Assembly: GCF_017313785.1 (NCBI RefSeq)
Contig: NZ_JAFLNL010000002.1
Location: forward strand, 248,001 to 312,000
DNA from: Flagellimonas aurea
Lineage (GTDB): Bacteria > Bacteroidota > Bacteroidia > Flavobacteriales > Flavobacteriaceae
Direction of reading: 5' to 3'
DNA: 64,000 nt
A model generated the notes under the pieces. That model did not search any database. It worked only from the letters and a program-made list of their open reading frames with translations, and was not told the DNA's origin. Positions within the stretch are counted from its first letter, which is position 1. Each line of letters begins with the position of its first letter. The translations under genes were made by a program, and so were the position numbers. Of this stretch, positions 54,030 through 64,000 are shown piece after piece.

Positions 54030-54821
54030 TTACAATCCTTGGGAATTCGCCAATACTTCGGCTACATCCAAAACCGTGACGCTGTCCTCCTTCTCATGTG
54101 CCTTGATACCATCCGTCATCATAGTGTTACAATAAGGACATCCAGTGGCTATAATATCGGGGTTGGTCTCCAAAGCGCCTTTTGTACGCAGCACGTTGAC
54201 GTCCATATCTCCCTTTTCGGGCTCTTTGAACATTTGTGCACCACCAGCCCCACAGCACAGTGCCGTTTTTTTATGGCGCTTCATTTCCACCAATTCTGCA
54301 TTGGTTTTGGCTAGAAGTTCCCTTGGAGCATCAAAAACGGAATTGGCCCTGCCCAAATAACATGGATCATGAAAAGTGATTCGTTTTCCTTTGTATCCGT
54401 CCCCAGTTAGGGTCAACCTACCCTTATCGATAAGTTCTTTTAGGTATTGCGTATGGTGCAGAACATCATAGTTCCCTCCCAAACTTGGATACTCATTTTT
54501 TAACGTATTGAAAGAATGTGGGTCACAGGTTACAATTCTCTTAATTTCATAGCCATTCAACAACTCTATGTTCATCATGGCCTGCATCTGGAACAAAAAT
54601 TCATTTCCTGCCCGTTTTGCCACATCCCCTGTTGAACTTTCCTCTGTTCCCAAGACCGCAAAATCAACATTGGCCTTGTTCAGCAACTTTACAAAAGCTC
54701 TTGATATCTTCTTGGCACGATCATCAAAACTACCGGCAGAACCCACCCAGAACAATATCTCTGGCTGTTTTCCTTCTGCCATAAACTCCTGCATGGTCTT
54801 GACCTTCAATTGTTCGCTCAT
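54030..54821 (-). CDS. (Fe-S)-binding protein with CCG motif (heterodisulfide-reductase/GlpC-like)
   Basis: 263 residues. It has HDPCYLGRANSVFDAPRELL, ALCCGAGGAQMF and GCPYCNTMMTDG, the cysteine-rich CCG-type blocks of HdrB/GlpC/LutA-like proteins that carry a non-cubane Fe-S cluster. No membrane helices. It follows the membrane Fe-S protein after 10 bp, and the two should form one complex passing electrons from a soluble donor to the membrane pool. The electron donor is unknown. The same arrangement with MlaD and amidase genes is common in flavobacteria. Confidence 0.88.
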   Translation of the reverse strand: MSEQLKVKTMQEFMAEGKQPEILFWVGSAGSFDDRAKKISRAFVKLLNKANVDFAVLGTEESSTGDVAKRAGNEFLFQMQAMMNIELLNGYEIKRIVTCDPHSFNTLKNEYPSLGGNYDVLHHTQYLKELIDKGRLTLTGDGYKGKRITFHDPCYLGRANSVFDAPRELLAKTNAELVEMKRHKKTALCCGAGGAQMFKEPEKGDMDVNVLRTKGALETNPDIIATGCPYCNTMMTDGIKAHEKEDSVTVLDVAEVLANSQGL

Positions 54822-54831
54822 AGATTTAGAT

Positions 54832-56157
54832 TTATTCGTTTACCCAGTTTAGACGGTCCATTTGGTTGTACGGCCAAGGGGCTCCGTTGTTTTCGATATT
54901 GGACATCATATTGTTCAATTCGGTAGGCGCCGCGGACTGCTCCATCACTAAGTACCTACGCATTTCCACGATAATGGATAATGGGTCGATGCTTACGGGA
55001 CAGGCTTGCACACACGCATTGCACGTAGTACATGCCCAAAGTTCCTCGGGTGTAATATAATCGTTCAATAATTGTTTGCCATCGGAAACAAACTCTCCTT
55101 TATTGGCGTCCATGATTTTGCCCACTTCCTCCAATCGGTCACGGGTGTCCATCATTATTTTTCGAGGCGATAGTTTTTTACCTGTTTGGTTCGCCGGACA
55201 TTCTGATGTACATCGCCCACACTCGGTACAGGTATACGCATTGAGCAATTGCACCCAATTCAGGTCCATGACATCGGATGCCCCAAATTTCTCAGGCTCG
55301 GCGGCATCTTCTTCGGCTGGAGCCGCATAAGGGTCTGCATCAGGGTCCATCATCAATTTGACCTCCTTGGTGACCGATTCCAGATTATTGAACTGCCCCT
55401 GTGGCTTTACCTTACCGTAATAGGTATTGGGGAACGCCAACAGAATGTGTAAATGTTTGGAGTAATAGAGGTAGTTCAAAAAGGCCAAAATTCCTAAAAT
55501 GTGTAACCACCATGCTGTTCTTTCGATCCATATTACTGATGATTCCGAAAGGCCATCAAACAATGGAACAATAAATTGGCTTACTGGAAATGCTCCTGCT
55601 TCGTGATAATGCTCGGCACCCAGTTGCTGCAACTGAAAATCGGCCGCATTCATGGTAAGGAACAATACCATCAGTACAAACTCAATATACAGGATCATAT
55701 TTCCATCGGTCTTGGGCCACCCTTTCATTTCGGGTTTTATGAACCGTTGAATCCTAATAATGTTTCTTCGTATCCAAAAAACCACTACGGCCACGATGAC
55801 CAGCAGCGCCAATATTTCAAAAGAGCCTATCAAAAAATCATAAATAGAACCTAATGGTGAAAACAACCTGTGCGTTCCCAAAAGCCCATCGAGGATGATT
55901 TCCAATACCTCGATATTTATGATGATAAAGCCCACATAAACAATAACGTGCATAATGCCCGCTACAGGTCTTACCACCATTTTCGTCTGGCCCAAGGCTA
56001 TCCTTGCCATGTTCTTCCAGCGTTGCGATTTGTTGTCGCTTACATCAACATCTTTTCCCAGCTTAATGTTCCGGGTCAACTTTTTTACATTACGTGCAAA
56101 AAAGCCAATGCCCGCTATCAGGGCCAAGGCAAATATGATATTGGGCAAATATTCCAT
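54832..56157 (-). CDS. Membrane (Fe-S) oxidoreductase with two 4Fe-4S motifs
   Basis: 441 residues. About five hydrophobic helices are predicted in residues 1-265, including a GlpC/HdrE-like cytochrome-b-type membrane region. The C-terminal soluble domain then carries two clusters: CTECGRCTSECPANQTGKKL and CTTCNACVQACPVSIDPLSI. It pairs with the CCG-type protein encoded 10 bp downstream. The likely role is electron transfer between a soluble partner and quinones. The first residue of the gene is one base away from the MlaD stop, so they are co-transcribed. Confidence 0.88.
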   Translation of the reverse strand: MEYLPNIIFALALIAGIGFFARNVKKLTRNIKLGKDVDVSDNKSQRWKNMARIALGQTKMVVRPVAGIMHVIVYVGFIIINIEVLEIILDGLLGTHRLFSPLGSIYDFLIGSFEILALLVIVAVVVFWIRRNIIRIQRFIKPEMKGWPKTDGNMILYIEFVLMVLFLTMNAADFQLQQLGAEHYHEAGAFPVSQFIVPLFDGLSESSVIWIERTAWWLHILGILAFLNYLYYSKHLHILLAFPNTYYGKVKPQGQFNNLESVTKEVKLMMDPDADPYAAPAEEDAAEPEKFGASDVMDLNWVQLLNAYTCTECGRCTSECPANQTGKKLSPRKIMMDTRDRLEEVGKIMDANKGEFVSDGKQLLNDYITPEELWACTTCNACVQACPVSIDPLSIIVEMRRYLVMEQSAAPTELNNMMSNIENNGAPWPYNQMDRLNWVNE

Positions 56158-57150
56158 CTACTGGTTATTTTCTTTTTGTTCGGTAGGATTTTCCTCTTGT
56201 TCGGCAGGGTCATCCTCTGGAAGTGTGTACTCTTTTTGCTTTTTACCGAATACCGAAACGTTCACGTATCGTTTTGGGTTTAACCTAAAGTCCTGAAGCA
56301 ACAGATCGAGTTCCCGGGATGCTTCGGCCAAGTTATTGTAAAGGGCATCATCCTTGTGCAATTTTCCTAAAGAACCTTCGCCCTGCTCTATCTTGGCCAG
56401 AATACTGTTCAACTTACCAACCGTGCCTTGGAACTGCTCCAGAGTTCCGCCCAAATCGGCATTGACCAAGGAATCGGAGAGTTTTGAAAAGTTTGAGGTA
56501 ATATGGCTCACATTTTTTAAAGAGCTGTCCAGTTGCATTTTGTTATTTTCCAATAAAACATTCAAATTGTCCGCACTTGTCTTAAACGATTTTACCAACT
56601 GGTTCAAAGAGGCTATGGTTTGCTGAAGTTGCTTTTTGGTAGGGTCGTCCAATATCTGGTTTACGTTCATCAAAAGTGAATCTGCATTGGAAACCGCTCC
56701 TTCTACCTTCATTTGCAACGGCGTGAGTTTCTGCTGTACTAATTCGGTAAGCCCCGGTTTTATTTTGGATTGTAGCGTATCTCCCGATTTTGCCGGAGGC
56801 GCATTATCCAATACTGGTACAATTTGCACTCCCTTACCCCCAATAATACCTGTATCGAACAATTCTGCTATACTATTACTAGAGAACTCAAATTCGTTGG
56901 TAACGGTCAAGGTTACCAATAGTTTTCCAGACCCGTCCCTGAACCTGATATCTGTGACATTACCGACATTAAAGCCGTTGATCGTCACCTTTGTTCCCGG
57001 TTGCAAACCTCCTACATCATCATAAACGGCGTAAAAAGTCTTACTTTTTTCAAAAAGAGCGGAGGATTTTAAGTAGCTAAGTCCAAAGATCAAGGCCACT
57101 ATTCCAGCGACTACAATGATCCCAGTTTTTATTTCCCTGGATAGTTTCAA
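56158..57150 (-). CDS. MlaD/MCE-domain protein
   Basis: 330 residues. A membrane anchor (about 8-28) precedes an MCE domain: KTFYAVYDDVGGLQPGTKVT, INGFNVGNVTDIRF and ELFDTGIIGGKGVQIVPV. Residues 110-270 are a long helical region. The last 40 are Pro/Glu/Lys/Gln rich. MlaD-type proteins are periplasmic lipid carriers with an ABC transporter, which is not seen in this window. It is followed directly by the Fe-S oxidoreductase pair and preceded by the amidase gene. Confidence 0.92.
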   Translation of the reverse strand: MKLSREIKTGIIVVAGIVALIFGLSYLKSSALFEKSKTFYAVYDDVGGLQPGTKVTINGFNVGNVTDIRFRDGSGKLLVTLTVTNEFEFSSNSIAELFDTGIIGGKGVQIVPVLDNAPPAKSGDTLQSKIKPGLTELVQQKLTPLQMKVEGAVSNADSLLMNVNQILDDPTKKQLQQTIASLNQLVKSFKTSADNLNVLLENNKMQLDSSLKNVSHITSNFSKLSDSLVNADLGGTLEQFQGTVGKLNSILAKIEQGEGSLGKLHKDDALYNNLAEASRELDLLLQDFRLNPKRYVNVSVFGKKQKEYTLPEDDPAEQEENPTEQKENNQ

Positions 57151-57215
57151 AAGATTCGGTTTATGTTTTAAACAAAATTAGGAATAATTTTCACAAGAGG
57201 GTATTTGAAGGATTG

Positions 57216-58433
57216 CTACTTCAATGCGTCCGTTATCGGAACCCTTACCCCATTTTTGTATGCAACAATATACGATGTGGTATAACCCTTTGCATCCGCA
57301 TCATTTTTCAACCGCTTCGCCGCTTCATAATTGTTGGCATTGCCATACATATATCTATACATGTTCTTATATGGCTCTTTGGACAATTGATCCAGCCCGT
57401 TAAAATTATCCGGTCTTAAAGGTATCGTTTTTCCACTTGCCATTAGCTGTACTTTAAAAACTACTCCTGTATCCTTGGATTCCACAACAGTTTCTTTTTC
57501 TGATTCGGATGAAGCGACGGTATTTGTTTCTTGTTTTACCGGTTCCTTTTCAACTGCTGTTTCTTTGATTGTTTGTTTAAGCGTTTCTTCTTTGACATTA
57601 TCAACAACTTCGACATCTTCAATCTTTTCATCAGGAACGGAAATTGAAGTAGTAAGTCCCATTTCTTCTTTATACGCCAAAACCGCTTTGGCAATGGCAT
57701 TTCCCATTTCTTCCTGTCCTTTTTTTGAATTAAGGTAGCTTCCTTCATTCTTGTTGGTCAAAAATCCAGCCTCGACCAAAACACTTGGCATAAAGGTCTG
57801 GTGCAGTACAATGAATCCCGCTTGCTTGACTTTTCGGTCCTTACGCTTTAACTGTTTTGTAAAATTGTCCTGAAGCTTTTTGCCCAATTGTATGCTCTGG
57901 TCCAAAAACTCTTCCTGCATAATGGTAAGACCAATTACCGATTCAGGGGAATTAATGTCATACTCGGCATACCGCTGTTCGTAATTATCCTCCAAATAGA
58001 TTACAGAGTTCTCTTTCTTGGCCACCTCAAAGTTTTGACGGTTGGCATGCAATCCCAACACATAGGTCTCGGTACCATAAGCATCGGAACTATGGGCATT
58101 GCAATGTACGGATACAAATAAATCCGCATTGGCCTTGTTGGCAATCTCCCCGCGCTCGAACAAATCTACAAATGTATCGTCATCACGTGTATAGACGACC
58201 TTAATGTCTTGATGCTTCTCCAGCTGTTTTCCTACATTGAGTACAATGGCCAAGGCAATTTTTTTCTCCAAATAACCGTTTCCAATGTTTCCGGGGTCAT
58301 GTCCACCATGCCCTGCATCCAAAACAACAACAAATTTATCCTTCGATTGAACCTCGGTATCATTTTTGTTGAATGAGGTCAAAGGAAGGGCCAGAAGTAT
58401 AACAACTAAAAATGCCAACCGACTTTTATTCAT
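57216..58433 (-). CDS. N-acetylmuramoyl-L-alanine amidase (AmiC-like) with C-terminal SPOR-like domain
   Basis: 405 residues from ATG 58431-58433; the frame runs to 58487, but MNKSRLAFLVVILLALPLTS is a better signal peptide. The Amidase_3 fold has VVLDAGHGGHDPGNIGNGYLEKKI, SVHCNAHS and SVLVEAGFLTN, which carry the zinc-binding His and Glu residues. A Glu/Thr/Val-rich linker (about 255-330) leads to a C-terminal SPOR-like module. Such enzymes cut peptide stems from septal peptidoglycan during cell separation. It is divergent from the LptD-like gene and starts the leftward Fe-S/MlaD operon. Confidence 0.92.
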   Translation of the reverse strand: MNKSRLAFLVVILLALPLTSFNKNDTEVQSKDKFVVVLDAGHGGHDPGNIGNGYLEKKIALAIVLNVGKQLEKHQDIKVVYTRDDDTFVDLFERGEIANKANADLFVSVHCNAHSSDAYGTETYVLGLHANRQNFEVAKKENSVIYLEDNYEQRYAEYDINSPESVIGLTIMQEEFLDQSIQLGKKLQDNFTKQLKRKDRKVKQAGFIVLHQTFMPSVLVEAGFLTNKNEGSYLNSKKGQEEMGNAIAKAVLAYKEEMGLTTSISVPDEKIEDVEVVDNVKEETLKQTIKETAVEKEPVKQETNTVASSESEKETVVESKDTGVVFKVQLMASGKTIPLRPDNFNGLDQLSKEPYKNMYRYMYGNANNYEAAKRLKNDADAKGYTTSYIVAYKNGVRVPITDALK

Positions 58434-58466
58434 AAGATTTGAGTAATTATAGTGTCCAGTAATGGT

Positions 58467-58500
58467 TAAAAATATTGTAATCCCCAATTAGTAGAACAAA
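58467..58500 (-). promoter_or_regulatory. Candidate promoter for the amidase/MlaD/Fe-S operon
   Basis: On the minus strand, TTTG at 58497-58500 and TATTTTTA at 58467-58474 are separated by 22 bases, close to the TTTG / TAnnTTTG pattern of the phylum. It is 33 bp before the ATG. Confidence 0.35.
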
Positions 58501-58509
58501 AAATATATG

Positions 58510-58517
58510 TAAGTTTG
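58510..58517 (+). promoter_or_regulatory. Candidate -7 element of the LptD-like gene
   Basis: TAAGTTTG matches TAnnTTTG exactly and is 44 bp before the TTG start at 58562. No TTTG is found at the -33 distance. Confidence 0.35.
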
Positions 58518-58561
58518 ATCCCTGAACTGGGCCAACTAGCACAAAAATAGGATTTATCACG

Positions 58562-61255
58562 TTGCAACCAAATAAACATCTTTTACTTTTCCTATTTGTT
58601 CTTCTTTGTGGCATCGCTACCTTAAGTGCTCAGGAAGATCCAATTAAACCCTTGCCCATCAAGGCCATCAAGGACACAATTTATGCTCCTTTGCTTCCTC
58701 CGAACATCCTTAGCGGTTCCAGCGAAACTGATTCTGTTGAAACAGATACCGTGCCAAAAAAGCAACCTTTGCTATTGGATAAAATAAAATATAAGGCTAA
58801 GGATTATGTAAAGTTAAGTCAAAAGGACAATAAAATTTACCTGTACGACGAAGCGGAAATCTATTACCAGGACACCGAACTCAAAGCTGGTGTAATTGTA
58901 ATGGATTATGTCAAAAATGAGGTATATGCTGGCCGTATGAAGGATTCGTTGGGGAATTACTCCCAATTGCCTTTTTTTAAGCAGGGAAGCCAAGAGGTAC
59001 GGCCCGATTCGATACGGTTCAATTTTGATACGCAAAAAGCATTGATCTGGAATTCGAGGACGGAACAAGAAGCAGGTCTTGGACAATTGGGAAGTGATGC
59101 GATGAAAGTATATGCCGAAAAGACCAAAAAAGAGAACGATTCCGTCTATTTCTTGAACGAAGGTAAGTTGACCACCTCCAACGATACTGTTAACCCGGAC
59201 TATTACATTAGGGTGCGAAAGGCAAAGTTTGTCCCCAAAAAGAAAATTATCGCAGGGTACAGTAACATGTACATCATGGATGTGCCCACGCCTATAGCGC
59301 TTCCCTTTGCCTATTTCCCTTTGACCACCGGAAGGGTGGCCGGTATCCTCTTCCCTACCTTCGGTAACGACCCAAGAAGAGGGTATTTTATACAAAATGG
59401 TGGGTATTACCTGCCCATAAGCGACTACGTTGATCTTAGTATTACGGGTGATTATTATACCAATGGCAGTTATGGGTTACAGGGTAGGTCCATTTACTCC
59501 AAAAGATATAAGTTCAATGGAAACGTAAATATAAGCTACGAGAACCTGGTGACCAGCCAAAGGGGATTTGATGATTACAGTCGAACGAGCAATTATAATA
59601 TTCGGATTTCCCACTCTCAAGACCCAAAGGCCAGTCCAAATTCCCGATTTTCGGCTTCCGTTAACTTAGGTTCCAGTCAATATTATTCGAACTCCCTGAA
59701 CCAATTTAACCGGAACAATTCACAAACGAACACCTTTGCATCCTCCATAAGCTACTCCAAAACATTTCCAGAATACCCGTCCGTAAATACCAGCCTTACG
59801 TTGAGCCACACACAGAACAACCGTTCGGAAGAAAGGACGATAAACATGTCATTGCCGACCTTTCAGGCAAGCATGGAGCGTATCTATCCATTTGTAAAAA
59901 GGGATGCGGTGAAAAAAGGTGTTTTTGAGAACATCAATTTTCAGTATGATGTGAATGCGCAGAACAGCATCACCACTACGGAGGAAAACTTTTTTAAAAG
60001 TGGAATGTTCGATGATGCCCGTATCGGGGCCCGCCATAGAATACCAGTTGCTACCAACTTTAAACTGGCAAAGTACCTTAGTGTGAGCTTGAACGGTAAC
60101 TACGAGGACGTATGGACCATGGAAACCATAAGACGCCGGTATGATGCCGAAATAGAGGAGGTAGTGACGGACACCATTTCCGGATTCGATAGGTTCAACA
60201 GGTACAGTTTTGGTACCAGTATCGGAACAACGGTCTATGGGACATGGAACCGTGGGGAGGATAAAAAAATACAGGCCCTGCGCCACGTAATGCGTCCCTC
60301 TATAAGCTACAGCTACACACCTTCCTTTGAGCAATTTTACGATAGCTATATTGATGAAGATGGCGATCAAGTGGAATACACCCCCTACGAAACCAGTTTA
60401 TATGGGAGGCCTTCATTGAACAAAGGGAGCTCCTTGAGTTTTTCCCTTCAAAACTCCTTGGAAGCCAAGGTGAGGGACAAAGATTCAACGGCAACAGAGC
60501 CAAAAAAGGTCAAGATTCTTAGCAACCTGAGTTTCAATGCCAGTTATAACCTTGAAGCAGATTCATTAAAGCTCAGTCCAATAAATATGAGCGGTGCAAC
60601 GGAAATCATAAAAAATGTGCCCATCAACTTTGCTGCTACGTTCGACCCCTACGCCATCGACAACAGCGGTAGGCGGATAAATACCCTTAACATCAACAAT
60701 GGAGGCGGTATCGCCCGTTTAACCTCGGCCCGAGTCAACACCAGTTTCTCCCTGAACAGTGAAATGTTCCAGAAGGGAGGGGCCAAAGACAAAAGCGATG
60801 AAGAGGTGCAATCCAACTTTAGTGACAACCCTTTTGCCATGGATGATGTTCGAGGGGAACAGTCGCGTTTTAACAGAGGAAGGACTAATGAGAAGGACAG
60901 TAATAAGGGCGAAGAGCAACAATTGTACAACAACAAATTGCCATGGGATGCAAGGTTCACCTACGTTGCCTCTTACAACAATAGTAACAGGCAAAGTGAG
61001 ATAACCAACCACTCCCTGATGTTTTCGGGCAACATTCAGCTAACGCCCAAATGGGAAGTAGGGTTCAACTCCGGTTATGATTTAAAGAACAAGGGCTTTG
61101 CCGATACCCGCTTTGCATTTAAACGCGACCTTGGTAGTTTTAGGCTCAGTTTTGACTGGACACCTTTTGGAAGATACGAGCGCTGGTACTTCTTTATTGG
61201 GATAAAGAGTTCCATTTTAAGCGATATTAAATGGGAAAATAGAAGCCAGCGTTAA
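58562..61255 (+). CDS. LptD-like LPS-assembly outer membrane protein
   Basis: 897 residues with a TTG start at 58562 and a signal peptide (LLLFLFVLLCGIATLSAQ). The N-terminal half has an OstA/LptD jellyroll region (IYLYDEAEIYYQDTELKAGV) and FAYFPLTTGRVAGILFPTFG. The rest is a beta-barrel rich in aromatic/Asn/Ser strands ending in SFDWTPFGRYERWYFFIGIK. The flavobacterial homologues are annotated as putative LPS assembly protein LptD. It should place lipopolysaccharide or a related glycolipid in the outer leaflet. It is divergent from the amidase gene, and RidA follows after 45 bp. Confidence 0.87.
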   Translation: MQPNKHLLLFLFVLLCGIATLSAQEDPIKPLPIKAIKDTIYAPLLPPNILSGSSETDSVETDTVPKKQPLLLDKIKYKAKDYVKLSQKDNKIYLYDEAEIYYQDTELKAGVIVMDYVKNEVYAGRMKDSLGNYSQLPFFKQGSQEVRPDSIRFNFDTQKALIWNSRTEQEAGLGQLGSDAMKVYAEKTKKENDSVYFLNEGKLTTSNDTVNPDYYIRVRKAKFVPKKKIIAGYSNMYIMDVPTPIALPFAYFPLTTGRVAGILFPTFGNDPRRGYFIQNGGYYLPISDYVDLSITGDYYTNGSYGLQGRSIYSKRYKFNGNVNISYENLVTSQRGFDDYSRTSNYNIRISHSQDPKASPNSRFSASVNLGSSQYYSNSLNQFNRNNSQTNTFASSISYSKTFPEYPSVNTSLTLSHTQNNRSEERTINMSLPTFQASMERIYPFVKRDAVKKGVFENINFQYDVNAQNSITTTEENFFKSGMFDDARIGARHRIPVATNFKLAKYLSVSLNGNYEDVWTMETIRRRYDAEIEEVVTDTISGFDRFNRYSFGTSIGTTVYGTWNRGEDKKIQALRHVMRPSISYSYTPSFEQFYDSYIDEDGDQVEYTPYETSLYGRPSLNKGSSLSFSLQNSLEAKVRDKDSTATEPKKVKILSNLSFNASYNLEADSLKLSPINMSGATEIIKNVPINFAATFDPYAIDNSGRRINTLNINNGGGIARLTSARVNTSFSLNSEMFQKGGAKDKSDEEVQSNFSDNPFAMDDVRGEQSRFNRGRTNEKDSNKGEEQQLYNNKLPWDARFTYVASYNNSNRQSEITNHSLMFSGNIQLTPKWEVGFNSGYDLKNKGFADTRFAFKRDLGSFRLSFDWTPFGRYERWYFFIGIKSSILSDIKWENRSQR

Positions 61256-61300
61256 TGCATTCTATTTTATCTTTACCCTAGATTCAATAAAAATATTCTC

Positions 61301-61681
61301 ATGAAAAAAATAATCAACACCTCAAAAGCACCAGCTCCAATCGGGCCATACAATCAAGCAGTACTCGTAAAAGACACCCTTTACATTTCTGGACAGATTC
61401 CCATAGACCCAGCTACGGGAAAATTGGTCGAGGGCGACATCAAGAAGGAAACAAAACAGTCCATGGAAAACCTAAAGGCCATTCTGGAAGAAGCGGGAAT
61501 GACTTTTGAGCACGTCATCAAGTCCTCTATTTTTATAAAGGATATGAACCAGTTTGCCCAAATAAATGAGGTGTATGGAACTTATTTTGATGCTGATACT
61601 GCCCCCGCCAGAGAAACAGTAGAGGTTGCAAACCTTCCCAAGTTTGTTAATGTAGAAATATCGATGATAGCGATTAAATAG
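61301..61681 (+). CDS. ridA: RidA-family enamine/imine deaminase
   Basis: 126 residues, complete. It begins INTSKAPAPIGPYNQAVLVKD and contains LYISGQIPIDPATGKLVEGD. The C-terminal APARETVEVANLPKF holds the conserved Arg of RidA. The family hydrolyses reactive enamine/imine intermediates from PLP enzymes. Its 3' end overlaps the convergent kinase gene by 8 bp. A TATCTTTA sequence near 61272 might be a weak promoter element. Confidence 0.95.
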   Translation: MKKIINTSKAPAPIGPYNQAVLVKDTLYISGQIPIDPATGKLVEGDIKKETKQSMENLKAILEEAGMTFEHVIKSSIFIKDMNQFAQINEVYGTYFDADTAPARETVEVANLPKFVNVEISMIAIK

Positions 61682-62525
61682 TTTCCTTGTGAAACTCTAC
61701 CAAGCCTTCTATAGGTCTTCTTCTGATAACACCAAGAATCAGGTCGTTTCGTTCAATACAAGCTTTTAATTCATCTTGCAAGAAATGTGCAATACTGCCC
61801 ACGAAGCTTACGGGAACCTTTGTTGCCAGTTCATATTGCATGATATAGTTGTTAACGAACTGCTGTAGACCTTTCTCAATGACCCCCTTGCAGTAGGGAT
61901 GTTCCTTGTTCTCTATAATGAATCGGGCAAAAGTGGCCAAATAGGTATTGGGGTTGGGCTGTTTGTAGAGATGTTCTTTGATTACATCGGCATCGAGATC
62001 GTATTCCTTGGCAAACTTCATTCCCAAATCCTGTGGCATTTTGTGAAAATAATAATCCCTGATCAGTTTACGGCCAAAGAAATTACCACTACCATCATCC
62101 ATTAGGATATATCCCAAAGATGTTACCTTTTGTATCAACTGGTGACCATCATAATAACTACAATTGGACCCTGTACCCAAAATACATACAATGCCCTGCC
62201 TTCCAATTTTTGTAGTGGCGTAGATGGCCGCATAGGTATCTTCCCGTACTTCTGCCTTGGCATTGGGAAAGAAATCCTTAAATATGGCCTTTAAAAAATT
62301 CTTCATTCTATCGGTTCCGCAACCGGCACCGTAGAAATAAAGCTGACGTACTTTTTCTTTGTTCTTGGACAGTTCAAAATTGTTGGCCAACCTATCCTCT
62401 ATCACTTCTTTGGTAAGCACTTCCGGGCTAAGTCCCAGGGTTTGGGTAACAAAAAGCTGTTCCCCTTTTTCATCAAGGGCAATCCAATCGGATTTAGTGG
62501 CGCCACTATCCACGATCAAAATCAT
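61674..62525 (-). CDS. BadF/BadG/BcrA-type ATPase, probable N-acetylglucosamine kinase
   Basis: 283 residues, ASKHA fold. It has ILIVDSGATKSDWIALDEKG for phosphate 1, YFYGAGCGTDRMKNFLK, VCILGTGSNCSYYDG for phosphate 2, and LGYILMDDGSGNFFGRKLI. The family includes N-acetylglucosamine kinases of Bacteroidota and mammals. The sugar substrate is not certain. It converges with ridA and follows gapA, separated by a strong hairpin. Confidence 0.85.
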   Translation of the reverse strand: MILIVDSGATKSDWIALDEKGEQLFVTQTLGLSPEVLTKEVIEDRLANNFELSKNKEKVRQLYFYGAGCGTDRMKNFLKAIFKDFFPNAKAEVREDTYAAIYATTKIGRQGIVCILGTGSNCSYYDGHQLIQKVTSLGYILMDDGSGNFFGRKLIRDYYFHKMPQDLGMKFAKEYDLDADVIKEHLYKQPNPNTYLATFARFIIENKEHPYCKGVIEKGLQQFVNNYIMQYELATKVPVSFVGSIAHFLQDELKACIERNDLILGVIRRRPIEGLVEFHKETI

Positions 62526-62550
62526 ACGTCGAGATTTTTTATATTAAAAT

Positions 62551-62581
62551 CCTGAAGAGGGTGAAAAAATCCCTCTTCAGG
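62551..62581 (-). terminator. Hairpin terminator downstream of gapA
   Basis: A perfect 11-bp stem, CCTGAAGAGGG and CCCTCTTCAGG, with a 9-base loop. On the minus strand it is followed by a T-rich run (ATTTTAATATA). It lies 24 bp past the gapA stop and 26 bp before the kinase gene, so it likely ends the pfkA-gapA transcript. Confidence 0.8.
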
Positions 62582-62605
62582 AAAAAAATTATTTGAGATA
62601 AATAT

Positions 62606-64000
<1,395 letters not shown>

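Overview
The window looks like chromosomal DNA of a marine-type flavobacterium (phylum Bacteroidota, family Flavobacteriaceae). Evidence: low GC; lipoproteins with flavobacterial lipoboxes; promoter-like TTTG / TAnnTTTG elements in place of Shine-Dalgarno sites; a bacillithiol gene (bshA); and a characteristic block of amidase, MlaD and two Fe-S oxidoreductase genes divergent from an lptD-like gene. No rRNA, tRNA or CRISPR array was seen.

Positions 1-48740 are one large surface-polysaccharide region. (a) 1-4800, minus strand: a UDP-sugar aminotransferase (PglE-like), a UDP-GlcNAc 4,6-dehydratase (PglF/FlaA1-like), a Wza-type export lipoprotein and a Wzc-type co-polymerase that runs off the left edge. 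(b) 5114-10011, plus strand: four nucleotide-sugar enzymes that should supply UDP-GalA, UDP-GalNAc, UDP-GlcA and UDP-GalNAcA/GlcNAcA. (c) 10043-22930, plus strand, strikingly AT-rich: Wzx flippase, EpsG-type polymerase, five glycosyltransferases, two hexapeptide acetyltransferases, a pyruvyltransferase-like protein, a CapA-like metallophosphatase and a CapK/PaaK-like adenylating enzyme. (d) 22939-23629: an internally deleted IS3-family element beside an IS256-family fragment. (e) 23786-25939, minus: a beta-helix lipoprotein. (f) 26267-29639: PglA-like GT4, PglC-like initiating transferase and two tandem PglD-like acetyltransferases. With PglE/PglF from (a) these complete a di-N-acetylbacillosamine-type route. 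(g) 29629-34607: an FAD-NAD(P)-binding/GNAT fusion, a related stand-alone GNAT, a second PglC-like transferase and a formyltransferase. (h) 34924-45080, plus: MBOAT, an SGNH-like protein and then seven tandem, strongly diverged GNAT paralogues of the CelD/BcsL type. (i) 45126-47539, minus: a second SGNH + MBOAT pair, so the GNAT array is bracketed by two acylation modules facing inward. (j) 47571-48740: an OmpA-family protein.

The most unusual part is 29629-47539. It holds nine related GNAT/FemAB-like domains, one fused to a flavin-dinucleotide domain, two MBOAT/SGNH pairs and a formyltransferase. It reads as a polysaccharide decoration island whose substrates cannot be named from sequence.

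Positions 48855-64000 are housekeeping: a PrcB-like lipoprotein overlapping bshA, a NagZ/beta-lactamase-fold fusion, a conserved hypothetical, Fe-S oxidoreductases, MlaD, cell-wall amidase, LptD-like protein, RidA, a BadF-type kinase, gapA and the 3' end of pfkA.
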